64,000 nt of DNA from Crocodylus rhombifer (taxonomy: Eukaryota > Chordata > Crocodylia > Crocodylidae): contig JAVSML010000028.1 of the NCBI GenBank assembly GCA_038503035.1, forward strand, positions 565,464 through 629,463. The letters run 5' to 3'. A program made the translations under genes and the position numbers. Numbering within the stretch: position 1 is the stretch's first letter; every line of letters begins with the position of its first letter. Under the pieces are notes generated by a model. That model made no database searches. It was not told the DNA's origin and saw nothing but the letters and a program-made list of their open reading frames with translations. Shown here one piece after another: positions 37,540 through 48,310 of this stretch.

Positions 37540-38050
37540 TCAGTAATGGAGCTGAAAGTAGATTTCTATAGCTTTCTGTGTTATATTATCTGCATAGGTT
37601 TGCTTATCTTGCCTTTTTCTATTAATTAGGTCTATGTCTGGTGAATAAAACTTTAATTTGCCTCCATTCCTCATTCTCTGCATTTTGGTGCTTTTTTCCA
37701 TATGTGATATTTTTTCTGGGTTTATTCTCCAAACTATTGCAGCCATCTACCTTGAATCATCTTCAGTGCATTTTTTTCTAGCTGTAGGTACTTTCTTATC
37801 ACTTAATTTTTTATTTTCTGTAATAAAATTCTGTTGCGACTCTTGGTGTTTCTTCAGACAGTTCATTTCTGCAGTCAATATCTTCTGTTCATCAACTCTT
37901 CCCACACTCCAGCAATCCCATCTGTACAATATCAGCACGGCAATTATCTTGTATACTCTGATTTTCCTTTTTATCGAGCTATCTTCAGTCTACCAGACCT
38001 TACTGAGTTTTCTACACTCATTAAGTTATTGTAGATGTTTTCTATTAATC
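37540..38050 (-). pseudogene. Degenerate non-LTR retrotransposon reverse transcriptase C-terminus
   Basis: On the minus strand the segments line up with the C-terminal part of an endonuclease/reverse-transcriptase LINE, RTE-like rather than CR1. First is 'IKRKIRVYKIIAVLILY', where LINEs have the 'YKT...LLYG' motif. Next is 'VDEQKILTAEMNCLKK' (compare 'DE.KL..AEM..LR'), then 'FITENKKLSDKK', and after one in-frame stop 'MAAIVWRINPEKI' (compare 'LRW.GH..RM.PERI'). The frame is broken upstream of the 'IKRK' block and by the stop at about 37747. Clade assignment is tentative, because only the tail remains. Confidence 0.6.
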
Positions 38051-38059
38051 TCATCCACT

Positions 38060-38160
38060 TTTGATAGTGCCTGGCAGAAGGGTTTATGGAATATTTTGAG
38101 AATGCCTGGCATCTTCTCTTCCCGGATCCTCCATAAACCCTTCTGCTAGGTGCTATCAAA
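38060..38160. repeat. 31-bp inverted repeat, 39-bp loop
   Basis: The arm tttgatagtgcctggcagaa plus gggtttatgga (38060-38090) is mirrored at 38130-38160 with three mismatches. It lies immediately 5' of the degenerate LINE tail on the minus strand. It may be a rearrangement scar within the element, such as an inverted duplication on insertion, or an independent hairpin. Confidence 0.85.
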
Positions 38161-38617
38161 AATCTAGTCTAAGACCCAGAAAACAGTCTGTGGTAGAGAA
38201 GGCATCCATTCTGCATAAAAAGCATGCATCTTAGAAGAAGCTCCAGATTTTGTATTTCTTAACTACAGCTCCTTGCCATTTGTCTGGCACTGAACTTCAA
38301 GCCTGATCCAAACAAGAACTAAATGCCAAAAAATATTATCTAAACTCTGCCTCAGCCCATAGTAAAAACCTGCATTTCAGAAATATGGTATCCAATGGTC
38401 ACTTATTATTGTGGTATCTATCCTCATTTTTTTTACATAAAAATACTAGGTATCTGTAGTTCTATCATTTGTGCACACACATATCTTTCTGAGCACCTAG
38501 CTTCCACCTAACACTAGTTGGGATGTAAAAAACAGGTAGAACTGCATGCTTGACTTCCTTGAGGGGCCTAAGCTGGTAGGTACAAAGATAACTGTAGAGG
38601 GACCCAGGTCAAACAGC

Positions 38618-39721
38618 TACATTGGGATGGGGCCCACGTGCCACATGCTCAGCAGGTGTCTCACGCTCTTATTCTCAAATCTTGCCTACCATGACTTGTA
38701 ATTGCAAAGTGGCATCAGGAGGTGGTACCTGAGTAGAGAGAGTTTGATAAGACTGGTGTGGGTCACGATGTCTCTGGATTTTCCATGGGGCTCCTCCTGC
38801 CCTAAACCCCACCCCTTTCCACTTCGGTGGTCCTGTTGGTGTTGCGCACAGATGCCTGGCCATCCTGAGTGTCTGGCCTTGTGGTTCAGGCAGAGGAATC
38901 CAGGATGGACAGAAACCGTGTTGCCTGGAGTTGGCTTGTTTCAGCTGAGCCCTCTGGTTTTTACTGCAGTTCTGAGATCAGCGGTGTATGGCACACATAA
39001 AGAAACAAATAAACTAATGTAACTTAATTGTCTGTGTCCAAGTCTTGCTTTGGGCCTTTCCTTGGCTCAGCAGTGTACCTTGGCCACCTTTCCTCAAGCA
39101 ACCCTAGTCCTCCAGGATTGCCTTGTATATGAGCCTGGTCCAAATAGGCCAGTCTGTCCTGGGCTGAACCCTTTGGGTAATGTGGGGCCAGGGGTATCAC
39201 AACCCTCTGAGTGGCCCCTCGGGGTACCTGGCCTCCTATGGTAGTACGGTAGTCAGGCATCTGTCTGAAGAGCTGGGGTGATCCAGGTCTTTTGGTTCCC
39301 AGTCCTCTGCTTCTGTGGTGGAGCATGCTGAGGGGCTCTGCCTGTGCTTGCACTCCCCCTTTCCTGGAGTCATTGCAGCCTTATGTAGTGGGTTCTGGTT
39401 GATCTAATCCAATCTGGCCCCTTGCTTGCCCCCATGTGACCTGCTGCCACTGACAGGTGTTGAGAGTTCCAGAGAAGCTTATTATTTCCTGCACCTTTTG
39501 TCTCCAGGTCCTAGGCAGGACTTCCTGTGCTGGCCACCTGTCTTCCTCCTGGGTCTATAGCTTGAGTCCACCTTGGGCTGGGGTTCTGATCTAGGAGCAT
39601 TCCTGGGGGGTACTTGCTGGGTGCATGCTGTGGGTGAGCCTGGCTGGGAGTCTGCCACCAGAGGAACGTGCCAGCACCCCTCGTTCCTGTGAGTACGGGG
39701 CTCAGCCTGGCCCCTGCTACA
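38618..39721 (-). mobile_element. Solo LTR, long G+C-rich family, copy A
   Basis: On the minus strand it starts TGTAGCAGGGGCCAGG, the same first ten bases as the LTR at 55972. It ends ...gggccccatcccaatgta, comparable with ...gggccctgtcctgtgaca of that copy; the usual terminal CA appears mutated to TA. The flanks acagc (38613-38617) and acagc (39722-39726) are an exact 5-bp duplication. A TATA-like ctacataagg lies at about 39380-39390. No internal gag/pol sequence flanks it, so recombination probably left a solo LTR. The altered 3' end makes this less certain than the other two copies. Confidence 0.6.
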
Positions 39722-39867
39722 ACAGCACGCCTAATTAACATGGACAGCACTGAGTTCATTATGCAACATAATAACTATGGCCACTTCAATTGATAAACAC
39801 TTCAATTGATAAACTTAGTTGAGACAGCCATGCTGTCACTGACCTTTTTAGACAGTAAAAAGCATAG

Positions 39868-39969
39868 AACATTAGAACACTGCCCCAGTTAAGTGAGTGA
39901 CCTGGGTTTAATTTCCAAGACATCATATCTCTCACTTCACAAGAGAGTGCATTGACTGTCAGGCTATAG
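39868..39969 (+). repeat. tRNA-derived SINE fragment
   Basis: It contains a box-B-like cctgggtttaatttcc and a trailing gagtgcattgactgtcaggc ending in tatag. This resembles the archosaur/turtle SINE whose copies at 40.6 and 51.7 kb end in a 'gccctaaccactgggctatag' pattern. Its last eight bases, ggctatag, became the target of the adjacent hAT element. Confidence 0.55.
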
Positions 39970-40256
39970 CAGTGGTTCTCAATCTTTGAAAACTGGAGAC
40001 CCTGGCTAGACTTGAGACACCCTTCAGAAAATGCCAGCTCTTAGTTTTCACTCTTTTTTAGGTGCAGAAAAGTAATACAGCAGTTTTTCTGTTGCAGAGA
40101 ATGCAGAGACAACACAACTATGGGTTCCAATTTGAAATCTCTGAGTTTATCTTGTAGATAATATTTGCAAACTTAACAGTGCTAACATTATATAGCACCC
40201 TGCAGCACCCCTCAAAGGTTCTCAAGGTACCACAGCACCCTAGTTTAGAATCTCTA
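39970..40256. mobile_element. Charlie-like non-autonomous hAT element
   Basis: The left end CAGTGGTTCTCAATCTTTG is a classic Charlie/MER20 terminus. The right end on the other strand is TAGAGATTCTAAACTAGGG, followed by tgctgtggtacc. The flanks ggctatag (39962-39969) and ggctgtgt (40257-40264) share five of eight bases, a decayed target duplication. The interior holds no frame of note. It sits exactly at the end of a SINE. Confidence 0.75.
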
Positions 40257-40559
40257 GGCTGTGTGGGGGCACTCTGCACTTCCTGTTGACCTGGGCCACT
40301 GTGATGCCAAGGATGCACAAAGGATGAGGAAAGTAAGAAAGAGGAAGCATGATTCTGTGGTAGTAAAAGTTATGGTTCCTGTTCCAGTATGTGCTGCATA
40401 CATACTTCATATTAAACATGTATTAAACAAACAAACAAAAAGACCAGAAATCATCTTGGGAAGAGAAACCAGAACCTAGGCCCCTCCTTTCACAGCTGTA
40501 GAGTCCAGCTTCCTCTTGTTTGCTGTACTTCTGTCCCCATGACTCTTGTATGCCTTTCT

Positions 40560-40728
40560 GCTTCAACTGAAAGGTGTCCCCCGCTCTGCCTTCTCTCTAG
40601 TTTAGTAGATGAGATACTTTCCTGGGAAGTGGAGTCCATGAGGTTGAATCCTGTCAAGCTGAGGAGAGAATTTAACCCAAGTCTCTTACCTGGGGAGGTG
40701 CTGCAGCCACTAGGCTGTTCATAAATGT
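40560..40728 (-). repeat. tRNA-derived SINE
   Basis: Read on the minus strand it begins agcctagtggctgcagcacc (box-A-like). A ggtaagagacttgggttaaa box-B-like stretch follows after tcccca. The second half, a copy of the reverse type, gives its partly palindromic structure. It is flanked by ordinary AT-rich DNA. Confidence 0.6.
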
Positions 40729-42289
40729 TAGGAACCACTGTCTACTCTTACTCTGGCTGCATTTTATAAAGTGTAAGCCTTGTTCATTCCTTTGAAGGGA
40801 CAGTTGTTGCAACTATCCTGAAGAGTAGGTTCTGTGTTGTGGATCCCAGGTGGATGGATGTATTCTCTTGCAGCTCTGCCTTAGGTACTGAAATTGCAAA
40901 GAAGAGAGGGAATTAGGTGCTTTCCTGTACTTAATGTTTGCTACTGGCTAGCTCAAGGCAGTTGCCTGCTCACTACTGGAAATGATACTGCAGCAAATCT
41001 CTTCTCTAGTCTTACACCATCTGTGTCTGAACTACAATTTTGCCAGTTGCTTGGTACATTGTCTTCAGTTTTTCTTATGGTTAAGTATTTCCATGTATTT
41101 AACCAAACTGTTCCTTGCTGCTGTTCAGGCTCATTGTTTGCTTGTTCTGGTCCTAATGATATGGTGAATGTAATTTTTTTAATAAGTACTATTATTTCCA
41201 TTCTTAAATTATACATACCACATTTAATATTCTCGGTAGTGTAACTTAGTGTACATTTTTATACCATTTTCATTCACGCAGTAACTCTTACATATATCAG
41301 ACTAGAATGCTGGTTTGTGATTACAAATGACCTTTAACTGTTCTGTTTGAAAATTATTTCTCTTCCTTATCTATCATTGTCTCTCCTTTTTGCATCTTCG
41401 GAATTGTACTTGGCTATACAATATGCATTCATTTCTCCTGAGCTTAGGATTTGAGTTTGTAGACCAAAATGTTGGTTTTAAAATTAGTTTTGCTTTGTTC
41501 TGGTTAAATAGTTTTAAGCTATTTTCTTTTAAATTCCATTTTTGCAAGCATTTTTAATGTATGTATATGTAACAGTGATACTGCTAATGAATCTCTCAGA
41601 ACTTTGAAATGGTCTTGTCTGGCAGTAAGGCATCCAGAATTGGTGTCACTTGAAACTTCAAATATCTAAATGTTTCTCTCAGGCCTGGAAGACAGACCTC
41701 TCCTATCCCTCCACCAACAGTAATTTTGCTGCTTGCATATCAGTAGAATACCAATGCTGAGATCTGCCCTACCAACCTCAGAAAAAATGTTGTCCTAGAA
41801 GCTGTTTAAATTGTAAAAACTTCCTATTGCTTTGTATTAATGATAATCTTCTAGTGGACTTAAGGTGGTTAACCTGTTAGTTTAATATGATAAATTTTCA
41901 GTAATTTTTGTTGTTCTCCTTTAAACACAAAGAGCTTGTGTCCCATATTGCTACCATCAGAACACCTTCTGCAATTGTCCATTTTTATGTAGGATGATGG
42001 ATACTTTAATAAATGTTGAATACTCCAAGATAAATCAGAACGTCTTTGAAAAGAATAAATGTTAACTTTACCTGCCCAGGGGAAAAAAGGGAGGGGAGAG
42101 GACGGCATGGCCATTATGCATATATTTTTACCTTTCTCATTACCGGGTGGCCACAGTATCAGTTCTTCCTTCATTTTTTGAAATATAGAAAAACTGTGCT
42201 GTTTAACACAGGATTTGTGGGTTCTTGAAGGCACTGTGTATTAATATTATGAATCCTAGAGTGAAGGATTAGATTTAGAAAGAGAGAGC
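40729..42289. other. Unique AT-rich DNA
   Basis: No element recognised. The longest open frames (116 codons plus at 40894-41244; 121 codons minus at 41869-42234) have no family resemblance. Confidence 0.5.
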
Positions 42290-42740
42290 ACGTAAAACGT
42301 TGCCTGGCATTTTCACATATTGGGGCGTGGAAACATGATAATGGTAATATGTTTTGCCCTAACAGTACAGTAAGAGATAAGTTAGTATGCTACAGCTGTG
42401 CGGATTTTCATCTCTGATAAAACTTAGCCTGAGAGACATTTGCTGATGATTGTCAACAATCAAATGAATTATAGATGATGTTGGTAAACAAAATGCTGCC
42501 TTGATGAATGATGAGTTGGCTATACTATGACATGACTGCTAAGTCATTCAAAGCACTGATTAAACCCATTACAGTAAAATAATCACCATCCATTACCTTT
42601 AATGTCGTGAACTGACAACCTAGTTAAGGCAGCTGATGGTGTCAGCAAAATGATTTGTTGGACCTCATGTCCAGAGACAATAAATCACTTCGATAAATCA
42701 ATGAACAGTAGCAATAAAACAATATATTTTCATTTTTCTT
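42290..42740. promoter_or_regulatory. Candidate conserved non-coding (enhancer-like) block
   Basis: This non-repetitive block is dense in homeodomain-like taat/atta cores. It has a SOX-like palindrome attgtcaacaat (about 42450-42461) and aataaatca/gataaatcaatg motifs (about 42679-42705), with no simple repeat or transposon. That texture resembles deeply conserved vertebrate developmental enhancers. I cannot test conservation here, so this is an informed guess. Confidence 0.3.
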
Positions 42741-45049
42741 GACATTCAATTACAGAGTGTGTATACTGTCTTATTCTTAAACACTCACACTGATATGGCA
42801 GGATTCAGCATCTACTAGCAACTAACATATGGGCTTTTTTCCCCCTTCCAATCATGTTTTTCAGCTGTATCAGTGGTTTCTTAATCTCTTTGAAACCTCA
42901 GTGATAGTAGTAGTACTCCTTTTTCTTCTTCTTACTGGTACTATCTGCAAGATGGTAAATTATAATTTGGCTTACCGGTTAGGTAAAGGGTGAACTTGAA
43001 AAGCTTTCTTATCTGCCAGGACCTGAGTTCATGCTGCTGTGTTGTTTATGAATGAACAGTTGATGACATTGCTAACACCTAAAAGTAGCAGGAAACTGCA
43101 GTCCTTTCACTGTTTTGATACTATCAGGGGAAATGTAGAACTCTGAATTCCAGTCTTGGCAGGCAAACAAAAAAGACAGTATTGTCATACTTTATTTTAG
43201 AATATATAGTTATATGTCACTCAGAAGCCTGTACTCATATTGTTTATAAGTACAAATATTAATCCTCTGTAGTCAGTGACATACCCCTGAAAAAACCATG
43301 AAGGGCAAACAAGCCCATTAATAACTTGGAATCTTCCAAGTATACTTACTGATGTGAAATGCTTTGTAGATTCCTTTTAAGAATGGCAGTACTATAGTTC
43401 TGTGCATGTTTTTCAGTAAAGAAAGGTTCACAATGTTAGACCCTGCTCTGACATCCATGCTCTCCCCTCAGAAAACAAAAAAGAAAGTACTTTCTGTACA
43501 CAGGAAAGGAACACAACACAAGGCTTTTACACCTGCATTGTTGTACATCAGTCAGGGAGGACTAGGTGGATGAGAAGGGAAATGGGTTGTGAATCTGCAA
43601 GGACGGTGGACCCTCTGTAAACAATTACGGATCATACATGAACTATGTATTCCTTAGGATTTTATTTTGGCTACTGTTTGTTTGTTTTGACTTCAGATTG
43701 CAGCAGTTCGCATATACGAGAAGATGGGAATGAAAATCTCTGGAATTTACTTTTAGAATGGTACCAAAGACTGCTAGAGAAAGGCAGTAGACATAACTTG
43801 TAAATTGGTTAAAGTTCATGAGTATCTTGATCACTGATGGCAAACAACTAGTACAGATACTGCATCTGATTGGCAAAATCCCACCTCTGCAAGCAACCAG
43901 GATATAGACATCCACTTGTAGTATTAATATAAACCTAAGATTCAAGTCATGAATAGTCTGCCATATTGCTAAATAAGAGGTGGCAGATAGATGAGAATAG
44001 GATTCCAGGGGATTCCAATATGAAAAGATAGTATGGAACCATTGCAGTGCAGCAACTAGTCAGAAAAACAGGCATGATACCAAGTACTGAAAAACTGTTG
44101 TGCAGAATCTGTATCCTAGGGAACTTTGCTATGGCAGGCAAAAAGGGAGTCATGGGAATTAACTTTTTTAATGTGGATGTATCGTAGCTCTTTCTTTCTT
44201 TCTAAAAATTGAACCATTGGTTGAGAATGATTGGTTTCCAGTGGGCTTATAGGCAGTTATAGCAAAAAGCTAAACATCACTAAGGGGTGATAAAGATGAA
44301 GTGTTTGGCTAGAAGTCTTTGGTATGTGGGGAGGGTTTATAATTAGATCAAGGTATAGAAAATAAAATTTGCCAGTGTGAATTATGTATTAGCCACCAAA
44401 CATGCCAGAAAATGTTCCATGTTGTTGATGGAAGCAAGTCATAAAGCCACTGTGGAAGAAATAAACAAGTAGTTACAGCTTATTCCAGAAGTAAAGTACA
44501 TTACAAATGCTTCTGAAACTAAGGCTGTCCAGGCATTGTGGAATATGCTTGCTGTGTATAGGTTACTAAAAGATGATTTCAGATAATAGTCTTCAGTTTG
44601 TTACCAAGGAATTTCAAGTATTGCTAAGGAGAAACATCAGTAAAGCAAGCACGCTATCGCCCAGAATCAAATTGTCTGGTATTGTGATTTGTGCAGTCAA
44701 TTAAAAATAATGTTTTGAGAGCAAATGGAGATAAAATTCATAAGGTTCTGAAAAACTTGGATTTCTTCAAATTTTTTAAAAACACCATGGATTAATTTTA
44801 TCATCAGCAGGAGCAGCCATTGGTTTCATTGCTATCTCTGAGTCTATTTCAGGTCCCCACTTAAAACCTTAGCCATTCCTAGGTTTTAGGAGCTTAAACT
44901 AATAAACCCTGGGTGACATTTGTAATATTTTCCCTAACTTGTAAACACTCAAGATTTCTTGGAACATAAAGCCACAAATATTTTTTTATTCAAGAAGAAC
45001 TTGATGATAACATAAGAAATGAAATGAAGAAACTCTAGAGTATCTAGGG
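42741..45049. other. Unique AT-rich DNA
   Basis: No gene recognised. Two neighbouring minus-strand open frames (43643-43945 and 43947-44153) are hydrophobic and show no domain. The stretch 43700-44800 has a faintly coding-like purine-rich texture on the plus strand but is full of stops; an old unrecognised retroelement is possible. Confidence 0.45.
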
Positions 45050-45375
45050 CACATGCTTAACTCTGTGGGTGCTGAGAGATGTGTGCTTCCCCCTGTAACT
45101 CATGGTGCTTTGCAGGAAGCATCATGAGTTACAGCATTCCTCTTGACATTTGCTGTTGGGTCCGTGAGGTTGGGGGATTGAACTCCACTTTGGAGTGCCT
45201 ACTTGTCTGCAGCTGATCTCCCCTAGCTCCCTTCCTCCCCCAGCTCCTGTACTGTCTTCAGAATAAGAGGTGAGGAAGGGAGTAAAGGGAGCTTGGTCTG
45301 GGTTTTGCTCAGACTGCACCAAAGGGTGGGGCAGGTGGATTGGAGCCCCTCCATCTCAGGGGGGATATTATTTTG
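45050..45375 (+). repeat. Unclassified interspersed repeat, copy 2, with strong hairpin
   Basis: This is the counterpart of the 17.45-17.8 kb repeat. Its hairpin is well kept: tgtaactcatggtgctt (45094-45110) pairs with aagcatcatgagttaca (45117-45133), a 17-base arm with one mismatch and a 6-base loop. Downstream, tcctgtactgtcttcagaat, gagcttggtctggg and gtggattggagcccctcc follow in the same order as in copy 1. Confidence 0.65.
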
Positions 45376-45479
45376 TAATTACATTGTGCCTGAGATCCAC
45401 CACTTCTTACATGAAATCAAGGGACCATCATGATGTGACTTTCCTCCTCCAGTTTTGCTTCAATCCAAAAACTCATATC

Positions 45480-45757
45480 CAGTGCTGTAGGAAGGGGGGA
45501 TGAGCAGAATGACTGCCCTGGGTGCCAAAATGTAGGGGCACAACAGGTGCTTCCTGGCAGGGTGGGGCATGAGTCATGAGCAACTTGTTGGGGAGGTGCA
45601 GGGATGGGGGGAGGGTGGCTCTCAGCACTGCGTGCACTCCTGCACAAGCATGGGGGGGCGGGTGGAGGCATGTACCCCATGGATCTGTGCCTGGGATGAG
45701 GGTGGGCCACTGCTGTGACCTTTGTCCCAGGTGCCAAGCTTTGTTGATATGGCACTG
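45480..45757. mobile_element. 278-bp non-autonomous hAT element
   Basis: Left end CAGTGCTGTAGGAAGGGG; right end on the other strand CAGTGCCATATCAACAAAG. Subterminal 'ctgggtgccaa' and its inverse ('ttggcacctggg') add a second inverted pair. The flanks ctcatatc (45472-45479) and cttatatc (45758-45765) match at 7 of 8 bases. The core is G-rich, which creates frames on both strands (45417-45755 minus and 45576-45917 plus) that are not genes. Confidence 0.8.
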
Positions 45758-45765
45758 CTTATATC

Positions 45766-46588
45766 ATCAGGTCCCATATGATCAGGTCCCATGTATTAGG
45801 TATTGGACCCAGAACAAACCAAACAGAACAAAGAGAATCAGTTCCAGTAGCAGTTTTATTTTCTCAGATCCCTTCAGTCTCTTTGTTGAATTTGAGTCCC
45901 TTACTTGTCAGGATTGACTAAAGCACTTTCCCTAGGCTACACCTTTCACTATGCCCCTCCACATTCATAACTGCACACCTTACATTATATCATTTCCCCA
46001 AACTGAAACAAATGCTGAGCAGTGCAGCACAAAACCTGCACAAGAGTGCACTGGGGCAAAAATTATAGTTTATGTAAATTCAGTCTATTAGAGCTAGATT
46101 GTTTGTTCATTTTCCCATGTAAAGGAAGTAGATAGTATCATGTCCTGCAGGCCAGACGTGGGCTTTTGAGAAGTGTTTTTAAAGTTTCTCTTTCTCATTG
46201 CATCAAACTGAAATACATTCTGGACATTTGTACAGGTGAAATAATGGGCTCCAATTTCCAACTGTGAATGAAGATGTTAACTGTTGTGAAGTTAAATGGA
46301 TAAAGTGCAAAAGAGTAGACTATTTTTTTCTGTTGATAATTAATAAATCAAATACAGAAAGAATAAATAAGTATTATAGTTCTGTCTACAAGAATAGAAG
46401 GAAAGAGAAATGGCTCGAGGCAGTGGTAACTGGAGAAAGTGGCATAGCTCCTACCGTTATTGGAAAAGAGTGGGTAGTGTTGTTATGTTAGCTGCTAAGG
46501 AGGAGAGTGTGCTAGAGTCTGGGATGACCCAATGGTTTCTAGCTATAGGCAGTCAAAGAAAAGGTAAATATGCCTTTTACACTCATGC
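45766..46588. other. Unique AT-rich DNA
   Basis: No element or gene recognised. Confidence 0.5.
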
Positions 46589-46638
46589 AAACACACACAC
46601 ACACACACACGTGCACATGCACACACACGCACACACAA
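46589..46638. repeat. Interrupted (CA)n microsatellite
   Basis: An ac run of about 10 units, then gtgcacatgcac, then further ac units broken by gc. It is mostly alternating purine/pyrimidine. Confidence 0.93.
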
Positions 46639-47706
46639 GAAAGGAGGAAAGAAGGGATTTTTTTCCCCATTTTATTTTAAAACTTTCCTTTGAAATGAAA
46701 AATGTTGACTAAACTGACAAATATAAAGTTTGGTTGGAGAAGACTTTTTAACAAAACATTTTTCATTGTCTACATTTGTAGTGAATATAACTTCACAAGT
46801 AGTAACATAGAACTAAATCTAAAAGAGACTCAGGTGACCTGCCCTCTTGCACACTTCAAATTCAGTATAACTCTGAAGCTGTTCTGGGGTTATTTCCAAT
46901 GGAGTTTTTCCCAGCAATCACCCTGAACCATGCTGGAGACTGAGGTCCCACTGAGAAATGACTCAGAGCCTCTTCACTGAGTTTGGAGTATCTCTGTGTG
47001 AGAGGATGGACAAGGCATGCAGCTGCCACAGTACAGACAAGCCTAAGCCCAGCCTAACTGCAGTTTTAGACATTTAAATAGTCCAAAATTCTGCTTTTTA
47101 TAAACTCTGCTGCCCAAACCTGGAGCTGTTTAAAATCCATTCGCACCTCAATTCTGGCTGGTAAGATCCCCTAAGCGTTCTCAGAAACACCCCCGTCTTG
47201 ACAGTGCTGAGCAGTTTGACACTTATGCCTAGGCCCAGCCAGGACCCACAAGCCAGGCATTCTCCTGCCTATTTTGCCTACTGGGTCACTCTCACGTGTT
47301 CTCCAGGAATGTCTATTGGACTGGGCTCTGCATAAAAACAGAGTTTTTTCCTTCTTTTTACCCAGATGTCTGTGGTTGCAGCATACGTCTTGGGTGTGGG
47401 AGACCCATAGCCAATTCCTTCCTCTGACTCACATTTCCCAGCTCCCAGAAGAGTTCTTAACTACCAGTAAGGTATTCTGGAGAGTGAGAGTCACTCATAC
47501 CACACATTCCAATCTCTCTTTATTTTACACTACAAGGAATATTTAAATATTTATAAGGGGGAGTGGAGGAGGGAGATGGAGAGAAAGAAAATGAGAAGGA
47601 TGTTCTTACTCAATGGAATATTTGTACACATAAGGAGGCAGATCGGGGTTCCATTGCCTATTAAAGAACAGTTATAAATGTTCCATTATAAATAATTTTA
47701 TTATAC
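46639..47706. other. Unique DNA
   Basis: No recognised element. A slightly C-rich patch at 46920-47290 precedes an AT-rich tract running up to the LTR insertion site. Confidence 0.45.
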
Positions 47707-47711
47707 ATAAA

Positions 47712-48305
47712 TGTTCAGGGCGCGAGCCAGGTTATGACTATTGCCCTGGTGGGTTCTGTCCCCTGATGTTAGTTTGCTAGAGGGAGAGGTAGACTCGTAA
47801 CCGTTCCAGAACATTTTTATTTGATCTCTTACTTACGCACCACCAGTGTGGATGTGGCTGCGCAGGTGGTTACACTTGGATCTGTCCCCAGTTCGGGTGA
47901 GGGACGAACGAAAGAAAAACAAAACGATGGATCCGAGAACGAAAACGATGATGAACGAACGGATATGAACGAGCGCACAAACGATTGCCTATGGTTCTGG
48001 AGGCAGGAGAAGCCGTGGGAAGCTGGCCAGGCCTACCCACTGAGCGGTGAATGCTCTGGCTTCTCTCCCTGGGCAGAAACTCAACCCTAGCTTTTATAGG
48101 CCAGATGACAAGCCCAATTTCAAGCCCCGATTGGTGACATTTTCCCGCTAAAATGTTCACAGGGTTTCTCCACAGGGGACGGGGTTTCCCCAGCACATGG
48201 CCAGGGCCATGCAGCAAGCCAGATAGGGGCTTTCCAGATTGTGAGGAGAGTGCTGATGGCATCTGTTGCTGGGTAAAGCTGGCAGAGTCCAGCTGGAGCG
48301 TGACA
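47712..48305 (-). mobile_element. Solo LTR, 594 bp, with 5-bp target duplication
   Basis: On the minus strand it starts TGTCACGCTCCAGCTGGAC and ends ...gcgccctgaaca, the TG...CA boundary of an LTR. The duplication ataaa flanks it exactly (47707-47711 and 48306-48310). A TATA box, cctataaaag, lies at 48091-48100 and a minus-strand AATAAA at 47816-47821, in the expected U3-R order. A gaacga-rich stretch fills 47900-47980. With no primer-binding site or internal genes beside it, this is a recombined solo LTR of an endogenous retrovirus or Ty3-like element. Its ends differ from the 38.6/56/58.7 kb LTR family. Confidence 0.85.
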
Positions 48306-48310
48306 ATAAA

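Noticed and set aside
39782..39813. 16-bp tandem duplication (cacttcaattgataaa)
   Set aside because: Two copies in AT-rich DNA near the LTR flank; a trivial slippage event with no further support for significance.
40560..40728. Possible tRNA gene
   Set aside because: Box A and box B-like motifs are present, but the cloverleaf arms do not form and the same structure recurs elsewhere. It is a tRNA-derived SINE.
43643..44153. Two adjoining hydrophobic minus-strand frames that could be a split membrane protein
   Set aside because: No continuous frame across the join, no motif, and composition matches AT-rich background.
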